Shown here piece after piece: positions 17,285-27,178 of a stretch of 64,000 bases of DNA; position 1 is the first letter of the stretch; each line of letters begins with the position of its first letter. The DNA is from an uncultured Brachyspira sp. (GTDB lineage Bacteria; Spirochaetota; Brachyspiria; Brachyspirales; Brachyspiraceae), in the NCBI RefSeq assembly GCF_910588665.1, contig NZ_CAJUPR010000012.1, forward strand, positions 6,234 to 70,233. Reading direction: 5' to 3'. The position numbers were made by a program, and so were the translations under genes. The notes below the pieces were generated by a model. It was not told where the DNA came from and made no database searches. It worked only from the letters and a program-made list of their open reading frames with translations.

Positions 17285-19336
17285 ATGAAAATCTTTAGGA
17301 TTGTATTTGCTTTTCAATTAATATTTATATTAACCTCAGTTAATATTTTTGGGGTTGTTACTAAAACATTATCCAGCAGTAAAAAAGGATTCTATGATAA
17401 CGGTGTTTATGACGGAATAATGCTTACGGAACAGGGCAGTCTGACTATGGCTCCTGTTATAGAAAAAAACGGCATAATTCCTAGAAAGGATATATGGAAA
17501 ATATATACCGCCGATGATGATACTATGTTTGCAGCTATAAGCGGAAGCGGCGCCGAGCTTTATAAAAGAAATGCAGACGGAGTTGATTTTATATTGTTTG
17601 CATCTGAAACTAATGAAAATGCCTTTACTGCCGTTATCAGCGATAGCAAAGGAGATGTATATGCCGCTGTCGGTCCTTATTCTAAAATAATAAAATATGA
17701 TAGTCAGGGAAATGAGATTTGGAGAAAGAATCTGAATGATACTTATGTATGGGATATGAAATTTGATAATAAGGGTAATTTATTTGCAGCGGCAGGCGGA
17801 GATAATGCAAGAGTATTAAAAATAGAGAATAACGGCGATATTAAAGAAATATTAAAAACAGATGAACAGCATGCTATGTCTCTATTTTATGATAATAAAA
17901 AAAATAAGCTTTATGTAGGTACAGCAGGAAGAGGTCTTGTATTGGCTATTGACTTATCTACAAATTTAGAAAATCCTTCTTATAATGTTGTTTATGATAC
18001 TGCAGAAAATGAAGTTTATGCCATAACTATGGATAATATTGGGAACTTATATTTTGGAACCGCTACAAGACAGGAGGCATATTTGATACTGCCTTCTATA
18101 ATAGACGGTGATAAAAGAGCAAATGAAAGCGATAATGTATTTAGAAATTCCTTATATAAAGCAGATGCCAACGGAACTGTAAGAAGATTATTTTTATTGA
18201 ATCAATTATTAGTTTTAGCTTTAAGCAGCGATAAAAATAATAATATATATTTTGTGACGGGAGATACTGCCGATATTTATAAAATAAACGGAAACGACGG
18301 AATTTTATCCTATATAGGAGGATTGGAAAATAAAATACTTTCTACTTTTACTGCTGCTGAAAACGGACTCTATTTTGCAGTATCAAAGACGGGTGAAATA
18401 TATAAAATAAATCATAATTATCCTAATAAAGGAAGTTATACAAGCGATACATTAGATTTAAAGCTTCTAAGCAGATTAGGAAGCCTGAATAGTATGGCAA
18501 CTATTCCTGATGGATCTGACATATATATAGAGGTTAGAACGGGAAATTCTGCAAGAGTTGATAATAGCTGGAGTGCATTTACTGCTGCCGATGCTGACGG
18601 AAAATTTAATGTTCCTGACGGCAGATTTATGCAATTTAAAGTTACAATGGAAACTGCAGATAAAGAAGTTACACCCGTATTAAATTCATTAAATTTTACT
18701 TATGTTGAAAATAATTTGGAGCCTGAGATTTTAGATGGAGGGCTTACCACCAGCTACATTCAAAAAAATTCATCTTCTGAAACGGTAAAAAGCCCTCAGC
18801 TGGAAGAAAATGAGGCTATGATATATTGGAAAGGCTCCGATCCTAATGGAGATAAGCTTGTATATGATTTGGAATACAGATTAAAAGGCGAGAAAAATTA
18901 TAGAAAATTAGCTAATAATCTGACAACATCTTATTTTAAATTTTATTCCTATCTGCTTCCTTCGGGAATTTATGATTTCAGGATAACGGCAAGCGATAAG
19001 CATGATAATCCCATAGGTCAGATAAAAACAAAATCTTTAGAAATATTTAATATTAAATATGACAATGATCCTCCTGAAATTTTTGACTTTAATGTTTCTG
19101 TAAGCGGAGCTGATAAAAAAATTACATTCAGAGTGGAAGATAAATTATCTTTTATTAAAACTGTCAGATATTCTACTATAGCGGGAGAATGGAATTATAT
19201 AGTTCCAGACAACGGCTTATTGGCTTCTATTAGTGAAACATTTACTATTAATATAGATGATACGGATATAGGTTCCATTACCATTGAAGTAACAGATACT
19301 GATGGAAACATTAAATATTATTCTTTTTTGATATAA
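17285..19336 (+). CDS. Exported beta-propeller protein with fibronectin-like C-terminal region
   Basis: A 683-residue secreted protein with a signal peptide (about residues 1-24). Residues 50-380 repeat propeller-type blades with GDVYAAVG, GNLFAAAGG, NKLYVGTAG and GNLYFGTAT. The C-terminal third is beta-sandwich-like: one region ends TPVLNSLNFTYVENN, and another holds YWKGSDPNGDKLVYDLEY, typical of fibronectin type III or similar folds. AAGGGG precedes the ATG. No catalytic residues are evident. It lies 65 bases after the S55-like gene and 20 bases before the GHL10 gene, so it probably acts with them at the cell envelope. Confidence 0.65.
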   Translation: MKIFRIVFAFQLIFILTSVNIFGVVTKTLSSSKKGFYDNGVYDGIMLTEQGSLTMAPVIEKNGIIPRKDIWKIYTADDDTMFAAISGSGAELYKRNADGVDFILFASETNENAFTAVISDSKGDVYAAVGPYSKIIKYDSQGNEIWRKNLNDTYVWDMKFDNKGNLFAAAGGDNARVLKIENNGDIKEILKTDEQHAMSLFYDNKKNKLYVGTAGRGLVLAIDLSTNLENPSYNVVYDTAENEVYAITMDNIGNLYFGTATRQEAYLILPSIIDGDKRANESDNVFRNSLYKADANGTVRRLFLLNQLLVLALSSDKNNNIYFVTGDTADIYKINGNDGILSYIGGLENKILSTFTAAENGLYFAVSKTGEIYKINHNYPNKGSYTSDTLDLKLLSRLGSLNSMATIPDGSDIYIEVRTGNSARVDNSWSAFTAADADGKFNVPDGRFMQFKVTMETADKEVTPVLNSLNFTYVENNLEPEILDGGLTTSYIQKNSSSETVKSPQLEENEAMIYWKGSDPNGDKLVYDLEYRLKGEKNYRKLANNLTTSYFKFYSYLLPSGIYDFRITASDKHDNPIGQIKTKSLEIFNIKYDNDPPEIFDFNVSVSGADKKITFRVEDKLSFIKTVRYSTIAGEWNYIVPDNGLLASISETFTINIDDTDIGSITIEVTDTDGNIKYYSFLI

Positions 19337-19356
19337 TATTTTAGTAAATAAAATTT

Positions 19357-21174
19357 ATGAAAAAGTTATCTGTATTTATTTTTATTATACTATTGATATT
19401 GTCTTGTAGAAAAACTGTTATTTCAGATAAAATAAAATCAATGCTGATAAAAGAAATATCGGAAGACAGAACATTAAATCCTATGTACAGAGAGTTCAGA
19501 GCGGTTTGGTTTTCTACTGTTAATAATATTGATTGGCCTATTGAGGGTAAAAGCGAGGAAGAACAAAAAAGGCTTGCAGTTAAGCATTTGGATACAATTT
19601 ATAATAATAATTTTAATGCGGTATTTGTACAGGTGAAGCCCGATGCGGGGGTAATATTTCCTTCAAAAATAAATCCAGTTACCAGATATTTTTTCGGAAA
19701 AGATGCTGCAAGTGAAAGAGACGATTATCCTTTTGAAACTGATATGCTGAAATTTATTATAGATGAAGCGCATAACAGAAATTTAGAAGTTCATGCATGG
19801 TTTAATCCTTATAGAATAGCGGCGTCTTATGATATAAATAAAAGATATGATGAACAGTTTTCAAAAAAAAATTTTATTCATGTTTATGTATCTAATGGTT
19901 TAAATCCAGTTCATTGGTATGATGATAAGCTTTATTTGGATCCAGGTGAGCCTATAAGCTCGGAATATGTAATTGAATCTATTATTGAAGCTGTTGAAAA
20001 TTATGATATAGACGGTGTTCATTTTGATGATTATTTTTATCAGAATATGATTGACGATAAAACATACATATATTGGCCTGATAAAATCAGTTCTTCAAAA
20101 TATGCCTCAAATCAGGGATATGATGCAGAAAATACTAATTATGATAATTACGGTGTTAATGGTCTTTATGCTTGGAGAAGAAATAATATTAATACTCTTG
20201 TAAGCTCTATATATAAAGAAATAAAATTGAGGAAGCCTTATGTTAAATGGACTGTTTCTCCCGCAGGAGTTTGGAGAAATAAAGAGAAGCTTTCTGATTA
20301 TAACGGATATAAATACGGAAGCGACACTCGGTCTTATAATCCGAATTTTGATGCATTGCATGCTGATGTTCTTTTGTGGATGCTTAATGGGGAAAAAACT
20401 ATAACATTGAGTTCTGCTACAGAAAAAGACGGTATTAATAAAATGTATGTTGATGCTTTAATACCTCAAATATATTGGACTGATAGGCATGAAACGGCTC
20501 CTTTTGACATAATAGCAGATTGGTGGATTAAAGAGGCTGAAAAATCTTCAAATGGAAAATTAGCAGATTTGTATATAGGTCATCCGCTTTATAAAATGGG
20601 AAGGAATACAAATATTGAGCCATGGCAGGATATTGATTTGATGTCAAAACAGGTTGATTATATCAGAAATAAAGGCAGAGGATATATAAAAGGCTCAGTA
20701 TTTTTTACTCTCAGAAACATGTATAAAAAAGATATTTTTACTCATGGGTATGGTTATAAGGCTTTAAATTATTTAAAAGAAAATAATTATCCATTCAAAG
20801 CTATAGTGCCTGCTATGAATACTATAAAAGACTTAAATAATATTCCACTATGTTTGACTAATGCATATATAAAAAACAAATTTGACTCTATAGATATAAC
20901 TTTCACCGATCCTAATGAATATAATACTGATAAATATAATTGCGCAAGGGAAGGAGTATCTGTATATTATGCGCTTTATAGAAAAAATATTGATGAAAAT
21001 TATATAATATTGATAGATAAAATTAGAAGAACGAATTTTAATGCCTATTCTAAAGTTATTTATAATGATAAAACAGCAAATCCGAAAAATAATTATATAT
21101 ATTATATTACCGCTTTGGACAGACTTCATAATGAAAGCGAAGCTGTAATTATTACTAATAATAAGCATATTTAA
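19357..21174 (+). CDS. GHL10 (DUF187) glycoside-hydrolase-like lipoprotein
   Basis: A 605-residue lipoprotein with lipobox Cys17 (LILSC). The catalytic-type TIM barrel of the YngK/GHL10 family begins at about residue 46 with REFRAVWFSTVNNIDWP. It continues with EVHAWFNPYRIA, an acidic strand IDGVHFDDYFY (two adjacent Asp after His, likely active-site positions) and PQIYWTD. A C-terminal fibronectin-like domain of about 100 residues follows. Family members are thought to hydrolyse glycans, perhaps peptidoglycan-related; no substrate is proven here. It lies between the propeller gene and murF, consistent with a cell-wall function. Confidence 0.82.
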   Translation: MKKLSVFIFIILLILSCRKTVISDKIKSMLIKEISEDRTLNPMYREFRAVWFSTVNNIDWPIEGKSEEEQKRLAVKHLDTIYNNNFNAVFVQVKPDAGVIFPSKINPVTRYFFGKDAASERDDYPFETDMLKFIIDEAHNRNLEVHAWFNPYRIAASYDINKRYDEQFSKKNFIHVYVSNGLNPVHWYDDKLYLDPGEPISSEYVIESIIEAVENYDIDGVHFDDYFYQNMIDDKTYIYWPDKISSSKYASNQGYDAENTNYDNYGVNGLYAWRRNNINTLVSSIYKEIKLRKPYVKWTVSPAGVWRNKEKLSDYNGYKYGSDTRSYNPNFDALHADVLLWMLNGEKTITLSSATEKDGINKMYVDALIPQIYWTDRHETAPFDIIADWWIKEAEKSSNGKLADLYIGHPLYKMGRNTNIEPWQDIDLMSKQVDYIRNKGRGYIKGSVFFTLRNMYKKDIFTHGYGYKALNYLKENNYPFKAIVPAMNTIKDLNNIPLCLTNAYIKNKFDSIDITFTDPNEYNTDKYNCAREGVSVYYALYRKNIDENYIILIDKIRRTNFNAYSKVIYNDKTANPKNNYIYYITALDRLHNESEAVIITNNKHI

Positions 21175-21245
21175 TTAATGCTTTACAATTTTTTATAAAA
21201 ATGTTTTAATTATGTTAAAAATATTAATTTATCGGAAATATTATT

Positions 21246-22619
21246 ATGGGTAAAACTTCATTAAAAGATATAATAAAAGTAAGCAGGGAATTGCAATCTG
21301 AATGCAGTAAAAGTACAGAAGAATTAGATTTTCATAAAGAATTAGAAATATCATCAGACAGCAGAGATAATTTTGATTTAGATAAATTATTTTTAGCATT
21401 AAAGGGAGATAAGTTTGACGGAAATAAATTCGCATTGGAAGCCTATAATAAAGGATGCAGATATTTTATATTAAGCGATAACAGTATAAATATTCCAAGC
21501 GACGCCATTGTTTTTTATGCCGATGATACAGTTCTTTTTTTTATAAAACTTGCAAGAGAGTATAGAAAAAGATTTAGCACGGCGGTAATATCAATAACTG
21601 GAAGCTGCGGAAAAACAACCGTTAAAGAATTAATCTATCTTTTTTTATCTGAAAAATATAAAGTGCTTAAAACTGAAGGTAACTTTAATAATGAAATAGG
21701 AGTTCCCAAAACTATATTTAATTTAGATGGCAGCTATGAAATAGCAATTATTGAAGCAGGAATGAATCATCAAAATGAATTATTAAGAATATCTGAAGCT
21801 CTGGAATCAGACACTGTTATAATTAATAATGTGGAGCCTGTACATATTGCTAATTTGGGTTCTATAGAGAATATAGCTTATGCAAAGTCTGAGATTTTTA
21901 ACCATGCTAAAGAAAATGCAATCGCCGTAATAAATAAAAATACTAACTGCGTTAATATATTAAAAAAAGAAGCTGAAAGAAATAATATAAAAAATATAAT
22001 AGAGGCTGATGTAAAAGAAATAATAAAGAAAGATGATAATAGATTTGAATACAGAGGAATAATTTTCAGGCATAATTTAATCGGAGATTTTAATATTCAT
22101 AATATATTATCGGCTTTGAAAACTGCAGAACTTTATAATATTGATTTAGAAAAATGCACCGATATTTTAAGAAATTATAAATCTCAGAAAAATAGAATGC
22201 AGATAATTAATATAAAAGGCTCTAATATAATAAATGACTGCTATAATTCAAATCCTGCAGCATTAAAAAATATGCTTAAATTTTTATCTCAAAGAAGAGA
22301 ATCAAAAAAAATTGCAGTAATAGGAGATATGCTTGAAACTGAAACTGAAGAATCATCTTATCATAAATATATAGGAGATTTTATCAATAATTTAAAAAAT
22401 ATTAATACTGTTATAGCAGTTGGGAAGCATTCAAAGTATATTTATAATACTGTTAATTGTGAGAAATATTATTTTGAAGATGCTGAAAGTTCCATAGAAA
22501 AAGTACATGAATTTTTAAAAGATGATACTGCAATGCTGATAAAGGCTTCATTAGGTATGTATTTTTCTGTAATAATAGATTCTCTGAATTATGATAGAAA
22601 AGTCAGTACAGATGAATAA
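21246..22619 (+). CDS. murF: UDP-N-acetylmuramoyl-tripeptide--D-alanyl-D-alanine ligase
   Basis: Cytoplasmic Mur ligase that adds D-Ala-D-Ala to UDP-MurNAc-tripeptide. The 457-residue length fits. The ATP-binding loop TGSCGKTT lies at residues 118-125, followed by the conserved EAGMNHQNE and the C-terminal-domain motif NDCYNSNPAA. Cys121 replaces the more usual Asn in the P-loop, a variation also seen in other MurF proteins. The gene is last in the plus-strand run that begins with the S55-like gene. A TTATGTTAAA word sits about 35 bases upstream of the start. Confidence 0.93.
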   Translation: MGKTSLKDIIKVSRELQSECSKSTEELDFHKELEISSDSRDNFDLDKLFLALKGDKFDGNKFALEAYNKGCRYFILSDNSINIPSDAIVFYADDTVLFFIKLAREYRKRFSTAVISITGSCGKTTVKELIYLFLSEKYKVLKTEGNFNNEIGVPKTIFNLDGSYEIAIIEAGMNHQNELLRISEALESDTVIINNVEPVHIANLGSIENIAYAKSEIFNHAKENAIAVINKNTNCVNILKKEAERNNIKNIIEADVKEIIKKDDNRFEYRGIIFRHNLIGDFNIHNILSALKTAELYNIDLEKCTDILRNYKSQKNRMQIINIKGSNIINDCYNSNPAALKNMLKFLSQRRESKKIAVIGDMLETETEESSYHKYIGDFINNLKNINTVIAVGKHSKYIYNTVNCEKYYFEDAESSIEKVHEFLKDDTAMLIKASLGMYFSVIIDSLNYDRKVSTDE

Positions 22620-22620
22620 T

Positions 22621-23343
22621 ATAATTCAAAATAATTCTATAACAGCTTATATATATTAAATGATAAAAACTTAAGCAGTTTTTCATATCAATTAAAACAA
22701 TATTGGAATATAGATGTAAATATACTATCTTATAAAAATAAAAATAAATTTGATGCTCATGGCATTTATTTTTAATATGAATTTGCCCCTTTCAATGTTC
22801 CTTATAATGAAGCTGAAATATTAATAAATTATAATGATATTGATAATGAAACAAAAGAAAAAATATTAAATCATAAGTCATTTTTATCAATTAAGGCTTA
22901 ATCTTTTGATAGGTGTCTTAAAGATATTGCTTTAACTTTCAGCAAGGTTTGTTATTCTATAATAAGGCAAAACAGCATATCAGCAGTTCTGATAGGGGAT
23001 ATTAATTTACTTATTTCAGGCAGCAGATACTTATTTGAGATGAATGAATATATTAAAAATAATAAATATTTTCCTGTTTATTTATTAGAGCAGATGTTTT
23101 TTCTGATAATAACGGAAATCATGCCTATACTGAGGGACTTAGAAATTTTGCTAAATATGAGATTATGGCTTATAAAACTGTAAGAGAAGCCGGCAGCATA
23201 ATAAATATATTAATAATATTATCAGAAGCATTATAGAAAATAATTTAAATCTTGAAGACGGAAACATTATGCATACTGATGATAATTATATAGGAATGTT
23301 TAAATTTTTTGACAATAAATTTATAACGCTTGAAAAAAATTAA
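22621..23343 (+). pseudogene. Decayed DUF4261-domain gene
   Basis: The region between murF and trpS translates in pieces to a DUF4261-like protein. Blocks such as FNVPYNEAEILI, ILNHKSFLSIKA, AYTEGLRNFAKYE and LEDGNIMH match the usual order in that family. It is broken by an in-frame TAA after DAHGIYF, another TAA after LSIKA, and two frameshifts (near 23095 and 23200). No function can remain. The first codons, near 22650, follow the murF stop closely, so it was probably once an operon member. Family naming is from memory of the motif order and is moderately sure. Confidence 0.65.
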
Positions 23344-23393
23344 GCGGGTAATTTTTTAATAAAAAATAGTATTTTATACAAGTTCTTTTATAA

Positions 23394-24392
23394 CTATATT
23401 CTTTTATTGTCAATTAAGCCCATTAAATCTCTTACTTCATATAATGTTTTTTCAGCTGTTTCAGAGGCATTTTTTGCTCCCTCTTTAAGCACATCATAAA
23501 CATAATCCTTGTCTTTGGAATATTTAATAATATTTTCTCTTACAGGTGCTAATTCATTATTAATATTTTCGGCAAGCATTTTTTTGCATTGTACGCAGCC
23601 TATGGAAGCATTTTTACATCCTTCATAAATTTCTTTTTGTTCATCTTCATCTGAAAAAATTTTATGATAGCTGTAGACATTGCATATATTAGGATTTCCG
23701 AAATCGGTTTTAAGTTTTCTATTGGTATCTGTCATAGCTTTCTGCATTATTAATTTCTCGGTTTCTTTTGCAGTTAAAGATAATGCTATATGATTATTTA
23801 AAGATTTGCTCATTTTATTTTTACCATCTAACCCCAATATTCTTAAAACCCTGCCATGATAAGTATTCGGCTCTTTAAAATATTCTCCGTATCTGTTATT
23901 AAATTTTCTCACTATCATTCTGGTAAGCTCTACATGCTGCTGCTGATCTTCTCCTACAGGCACAATATCGGGGTGATAAAGCAGAATATCGGCAGCCATT
24001 AATGAGGGATAGGTTAGAAGAGCTGCATTGATATTTTCGGCATTCTTTTTTGATTTATCCTTATACTGCGTCATTCTTTCAAGTTCTGCTACAGGTATAA
24101 TAGAGTTAAATATCCAAGCTAATTCGGTATGTGCTTTAATATCTGATTGCACAAATATTGAGCATTTTTCAGGATCAAGCCCTGAAGCTAAATATTCAAC
24201 AGCCGCATCCATAATTTTTTTCTTCATTTGGGAAGCATCATATTCTATAGTAATAGCATGATAATCAACTATGCAAAAAAATCCGTAGTATTCATCAAGT
24301 ATATTAACCCAATTTTTTAAAGCTCCTAAATAATTACCGATATGAAGCGAGCCTGTTGGCTGTATTCCGCTTAGCATAATTTTTTTTGACAT
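23394..24392 (-). CDS. trpS: Tryptophan--tRNA ligase
   Basis: Class I aminoacyl-tRNA synthetase charging tRNA-Trp. The 332 residues include HIGN at 17-20 (in PTGSLHIGNYLG), the substrate-binding GEDQQQHVELTR near 147-158, and KMSKS at 193-197. These are all the class I signature elements, at normal length. CGGAG lies about seven bases before the ATG. The ricT gene is 21 bases upstream on the same strand, so the two are probably cotranscribed. Confidence 0.97.
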   Translation of the reverse strand: MSKKIMLSGIQPTGSLHIGNYLGALKNWVNILDEYYGFFCIVDYHAITIEYDASQMKKKIMDAAVEYLASGLDPEKCSIFVQSDIKAHTELAWIFNSIIPVAELERMTQYKDKSKKNAENINAALLTYPSLMAADILLYHPDIVPVGEDQQQHVELTRMIVRKFNNRYGEYFKEPNTYHGRVLRILGLDGKNKMSKSLNNHIALSLTAKETEKLIMQKAMTDTNRKLKTDFGNPNICNVYSYHKIFSDEDEQKEIYEGCKNASIGCVQCKKMLAENINNELAPVRENIIKYSKDKDYVYDVLKEGAKNASETAEKTLYEVRDLMGLIDNKRI

Positions 24393-24413
24393 ATCATAAC
24401 TCCGTTTTATATT

Positions 24414-25391
24414 TTATTGTACTTTTATATTTACTGTTAAAAAACCTTCGGCATTGGTTTTTAAATCTTCTGCATTTATATAAATAAGCTTCTTATCATC
24501 GGTTTCTATCAATAATTTTTTATTAATCGGATTCAAATCTTTGATTATCGAATGTGTTCCGTTAAATATTAATTTAGTTCCTATTTTAGGCAGATCTTTT
24601 TTTAAATAACAATAAGCCTTATATTCATGAGCTAAGCAGCACATAAGCCTTCCGCATTGCCCCGATATTTTCATTGTATTTAAAAGCATTCCCTGTTCCT
24701 TTGCCATTTTTATAGTTATTGTTTCAAATTTTCCTTTTATAACCTTACAGCATAATTCTCTTCCGCATATTCCGCATCCTCCTATTGATCTGGCTTCATC
24801 TCTTACGCCTATCTGCCTTAGTTCTATTCTGGTTTTAAAATGCGCCGCTAAATCTTTAACCAATTCTCTGAAATCTATTCTCTCCTCAGCTATAAATTCA
24901 AATAAAAGCTTTGCTCTGTCTAAAAAATAATAAGAACTTATTAGTTTTAAATCCAGATTATGATTATTAACTTTTTCTCTGCATATCTTAAAGGCTTCGG
25001 CGGCATCTTCTTCATTTAATTTATGCTGCTCTATATCTTTTTCATCAGCTATTCTTAAAATATTGAATATCTTATTTTTATTATTTTTAGTTTTTATACT
25101 ATTATTTTCTTCTTTGGCGGCAATATCTTTTAATTCTTCCGATATATCATTTTCTGAAAAACTTTCATTATATTCAAACAATGATTCATAATCATTATCA
25201 TCCGTATTTTCTTCTTTTTTTAATGAATCTATATCTATATCCTCAAAGTTTAATACCTGACCTATTTCTATGCCCTCATCTGTTTCTATCACACATGCAT
25301 CTTTTATTTTTATATTTCCTATATGCAGATGCTCAAATTTTCCTATATTGGAGCCTCTAAACTTTATATGAGCTATATTTTTTATCATCAT
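24414..25391 (-). CDS. ricT: PSP1 domain protein, RicT-like
   Basis: Homologue of Bacillus YaaT/RicT, part of an iron-sulfur-containing complex that affects mRNA processing and development there. The 325-residue protein has an N-terminal PSP1 region split by an acidic, Asn- and Glu-rich insertion (about 51-108). The C-terminal domain carries the conserved cysteines 206, 209, 214, 215, 246, 251 and 252 (GCGICGRELCC and CGRLMCC). Relatives without the insertion are near 270 residues. CGGAG precedes two adjacent ATG codons. It is upstream of trpS. The role in a spirochaete is unknown. Confidence 0.85.
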   Translation of the reverse strand: MMIKNIAHIKFRGSNIGKFEHLHIGNIKIKDACVIETDEGIEIGQVLNFEDIDIDSLKKEENTDDNDYESLFEYNESFSENDISEELKDIAAKEENNSIKTKNNKNKIFNILRIADEKDIEQHKLNEEDAAEAFKICREKVNNHNLDLKLISSYYFLDRAKLLFEFIAEERIDFRELVKDLAAHFKTRIELRQIGVRDEARSIGGCGICGRELCCKVIKGKFETITIKMAKEQGMLLNTMKISGQCGRLMCCLAHEYKAYCYLKKDLPKIGTKLIFNGTHSIIKDLNPINKKLLIETDDKKLIYINAEDLKTNAEGFLTVNIKVQ

Positions 25392-25569
25392 ACTCTCCGT
25401 TATATTATTATAAAATTTAAAGTTACTTTATTTTATTTTTAAGTTGATATAATTGCAAGTATTATTTTATAATAATAGCGAAAAAAATATATATTATTAA
25501 AATATAAAAAATATTGATAAATATTTTATATAGTATATGATATATTTTATTGGCGTATAGTAGCAGATT

Positions 25570-26184
25570 ATGAAATTTTTTTTAATATTATTGTTATTTT
25601 CTATGATTTCTTGCATAACTGCGCCTGAAATTTATTTAAAAACAGATAATGCTTTATATTGGAAAGAACTTATAAAAAATAAAGCGTCATCGGATATTTA
25701 TCAGAATATATACAGATTTGATAAAAAAGGTAACATGAATTTAACTATATACGGATATAAGGATAAAATTAAATATACATTATTCTTGATGAAGCAGAAT
25801 AATCAGGCATTCTATTATAAAAAATATACTTTAAAAAATTATATTATAGAAAGCCTGCCTTCATTAGATTTATATAAAGATGTTTTAGAAAAAAGTCATT
25901 ATGACATATTTTATATAGATTATTTTTTTTCAAAGAAAATTCCTGATAAAAGTATTTATCTGCCTATAGGATTTATGGTAAATGAGGATATATTATATAT
26001 AGCAAAAATATATGATTCTGATTATGAAGACAGATTAAATCATTGGCTTAGAAAAAATGGTTACGGATATTCATACGGCAATGAATGGATACCTGCAGTG
26101 AATGTGGATTGGTCTTCCTATCCAGTACCGACAGAGCATGAAATAGATTGGAATAGATTGGAACTTATAGGAAAACTATTTTAA
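25570..26184 (+). CDS. Lipoprotein of unknown function
   Basis: A 204-residue protein with a type II signal peptide and lipobox Cys15 (FSMISC), expected on the periplasmic or outer membrane face. The mature part is rich in tyrosine, lysine and aromatic residues (KYTLFLMK, YFFSKKIPDK) with no recognisable domain. Preceding spacer sequence is very AT-rich, and the start has no strong Shine-Dalgarno sequence. It is divergent from ricT and 243 bases ahead of the hemolysin III gene, a spacer in which I see nothing. Its relation to neighbours is unknown. Confidence 0.6.
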   Translation: MKFFLILLLFSMISCITAPEIYLKTDNALYWKELIKNKASSDIYQNIYRFDKKGNMNLTIYGYKDKIKYTLFLMKQNNQAFYYKKYTLKNYIIESLPSLDLYKDVLEKSHYDIFYIDYFFSKKIPDKSIYLPIGFMVNEDILYIAKIYDSDYEDRLNHWLRKNGYGYSYGNEWIPAVNVDWSSYPVPTEHEIDWNRLELIGKLF

Positions 26185-26427
26185 TTAATGTTTTAAATGT
26201 TTTATATTTAGTGTATTATAGTTATAATATGCTATTAATTATTTTAAATTATAGTTATTTTTATTTATTTCTTTAATATTTATAATAATTTATAATTATA
26301 TCTAATGAATAATATATTTATTAATGTCTGCTTCAATTTAATAGTTTAAAACAATTATATATTAATTGAAAGGCTTATGTATACGGTAATCAGCTGCTTA
26401 TAAATATTAATGTAAAGGAATAATTTT

Positions 26428-27087
26428 ATGGAAAATAATTATAATAGTTTAAATATAATCAAAAAAAAGAAAATAGGGGAGCTTTATTCTGCAATATCTC
26501 ATAGCATAGGAGCTTTGCTAGGTATCGCAGGGCTGGTTCTAATGTTAATAAAATCCAATGCAAATGCCTTACCTATAATCATTTATGGTATTGGAATAAT
26601 ATTCTTATATACATTTAGTTCTTTGTATCATTTCTTTCCTAACGGAAAAATAAAGCAGTTATTTAGAAAATTTGATCATATAGGAATATATTTATTTATA
26701 GCCGCAACTTATACGCCAATATGCATTTTTTCGCTTCCTAAAAATATAGGTTTATTGATTCTATTAGTTATATGGTCATGCGCTTTCATAGGCATATTGT
26801 CAAACACCGTTATAAAATATAAAAATTTTGCTTTGAGAGTTATTTTATATATATTAATGGGCTGGATAATAATATTTGCTTTTAAGCCTCTTATAAATAG
26901 ATTTGATATTTCAAATTTAAATTGGCTTATATACGGCGGAATATTTTATACAATAGGAGCTTTTTTATATGCTATGGGCAAGAAATTCAATGATAAAAGC
27001 AGGCAGTTTACCCATGATGTGTTTCATATATTTGTACTGGCGGGATCCTTTGCTCATTATTGGTTTTTATATAGTTATGTTATATAG
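26428..27087 (+). CDS. Hemolysin III family membrane protein (YqfA/TrhA-type)
   Basis: Seven-helix inner-membrane protein of the PAQR/Hly-III superfamily, 219 residues. Motifs are SHSIGA near residue 29, the YHFFPN to FDHIGIY block with HIGIYLFIAATYTP (about 72-98), and the C-terminal THDVFHIFVLAGSFAHY containing the two zinc-type histidines. Family members are linked to membrane fluidity or energy metabolism in E. coli (TrhA); the old hemolysin name comes from Bacillus cereus. AAGGA lies upstream of the ATG. A stem-loop covers the stop codon. Confidence 0.9.
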   Translation: MENNYNSLNIIKKKKIGELYSAISHSIGALLGIAGLVLMLIKSNANALPIIIYGIGIIFLYTFSSLYHFFPNGKIKQLFRKFDHIGIYLFIAATYTPICIFSLPKNIGLLILLVIWSCAFIGILSNTVIKYKNFALRVILYILMGWIIIFAFKPLINRFDISNLNWLIYGGIFYTIGAFLYAMGKKFNDKSRQFTHDVFHIFVLAGSFAHYWFLYSYVI

Positions 27088-27109
27088 TTTATTATAACTA
27101 TATTTTTTA
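27082..27109 (+). terminator. AT-rich stem-loop after the hemolysin III gene
   Basis: ATATAGTT (27082-27089) pairs with AACTATAT (27096-27103) around a six-base loop and is followed by a run of T. The stop codon lies within the stem. All but two pairs are A-T, so termination may be weak. Confidence 0.4.
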
Positions 27110-27178
27110 TATAATAAAATTCTTTACATTTTCTGTTTTATCTGTATTATATATTAACTTTATAATAACGGAGCATAA

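Noticed and set aside
26185..26427. Possible small gene or RNA before the hemolysin III gene
   Set aside because: Very AT-rich sequence with stops in all frames and no stable hairpin.
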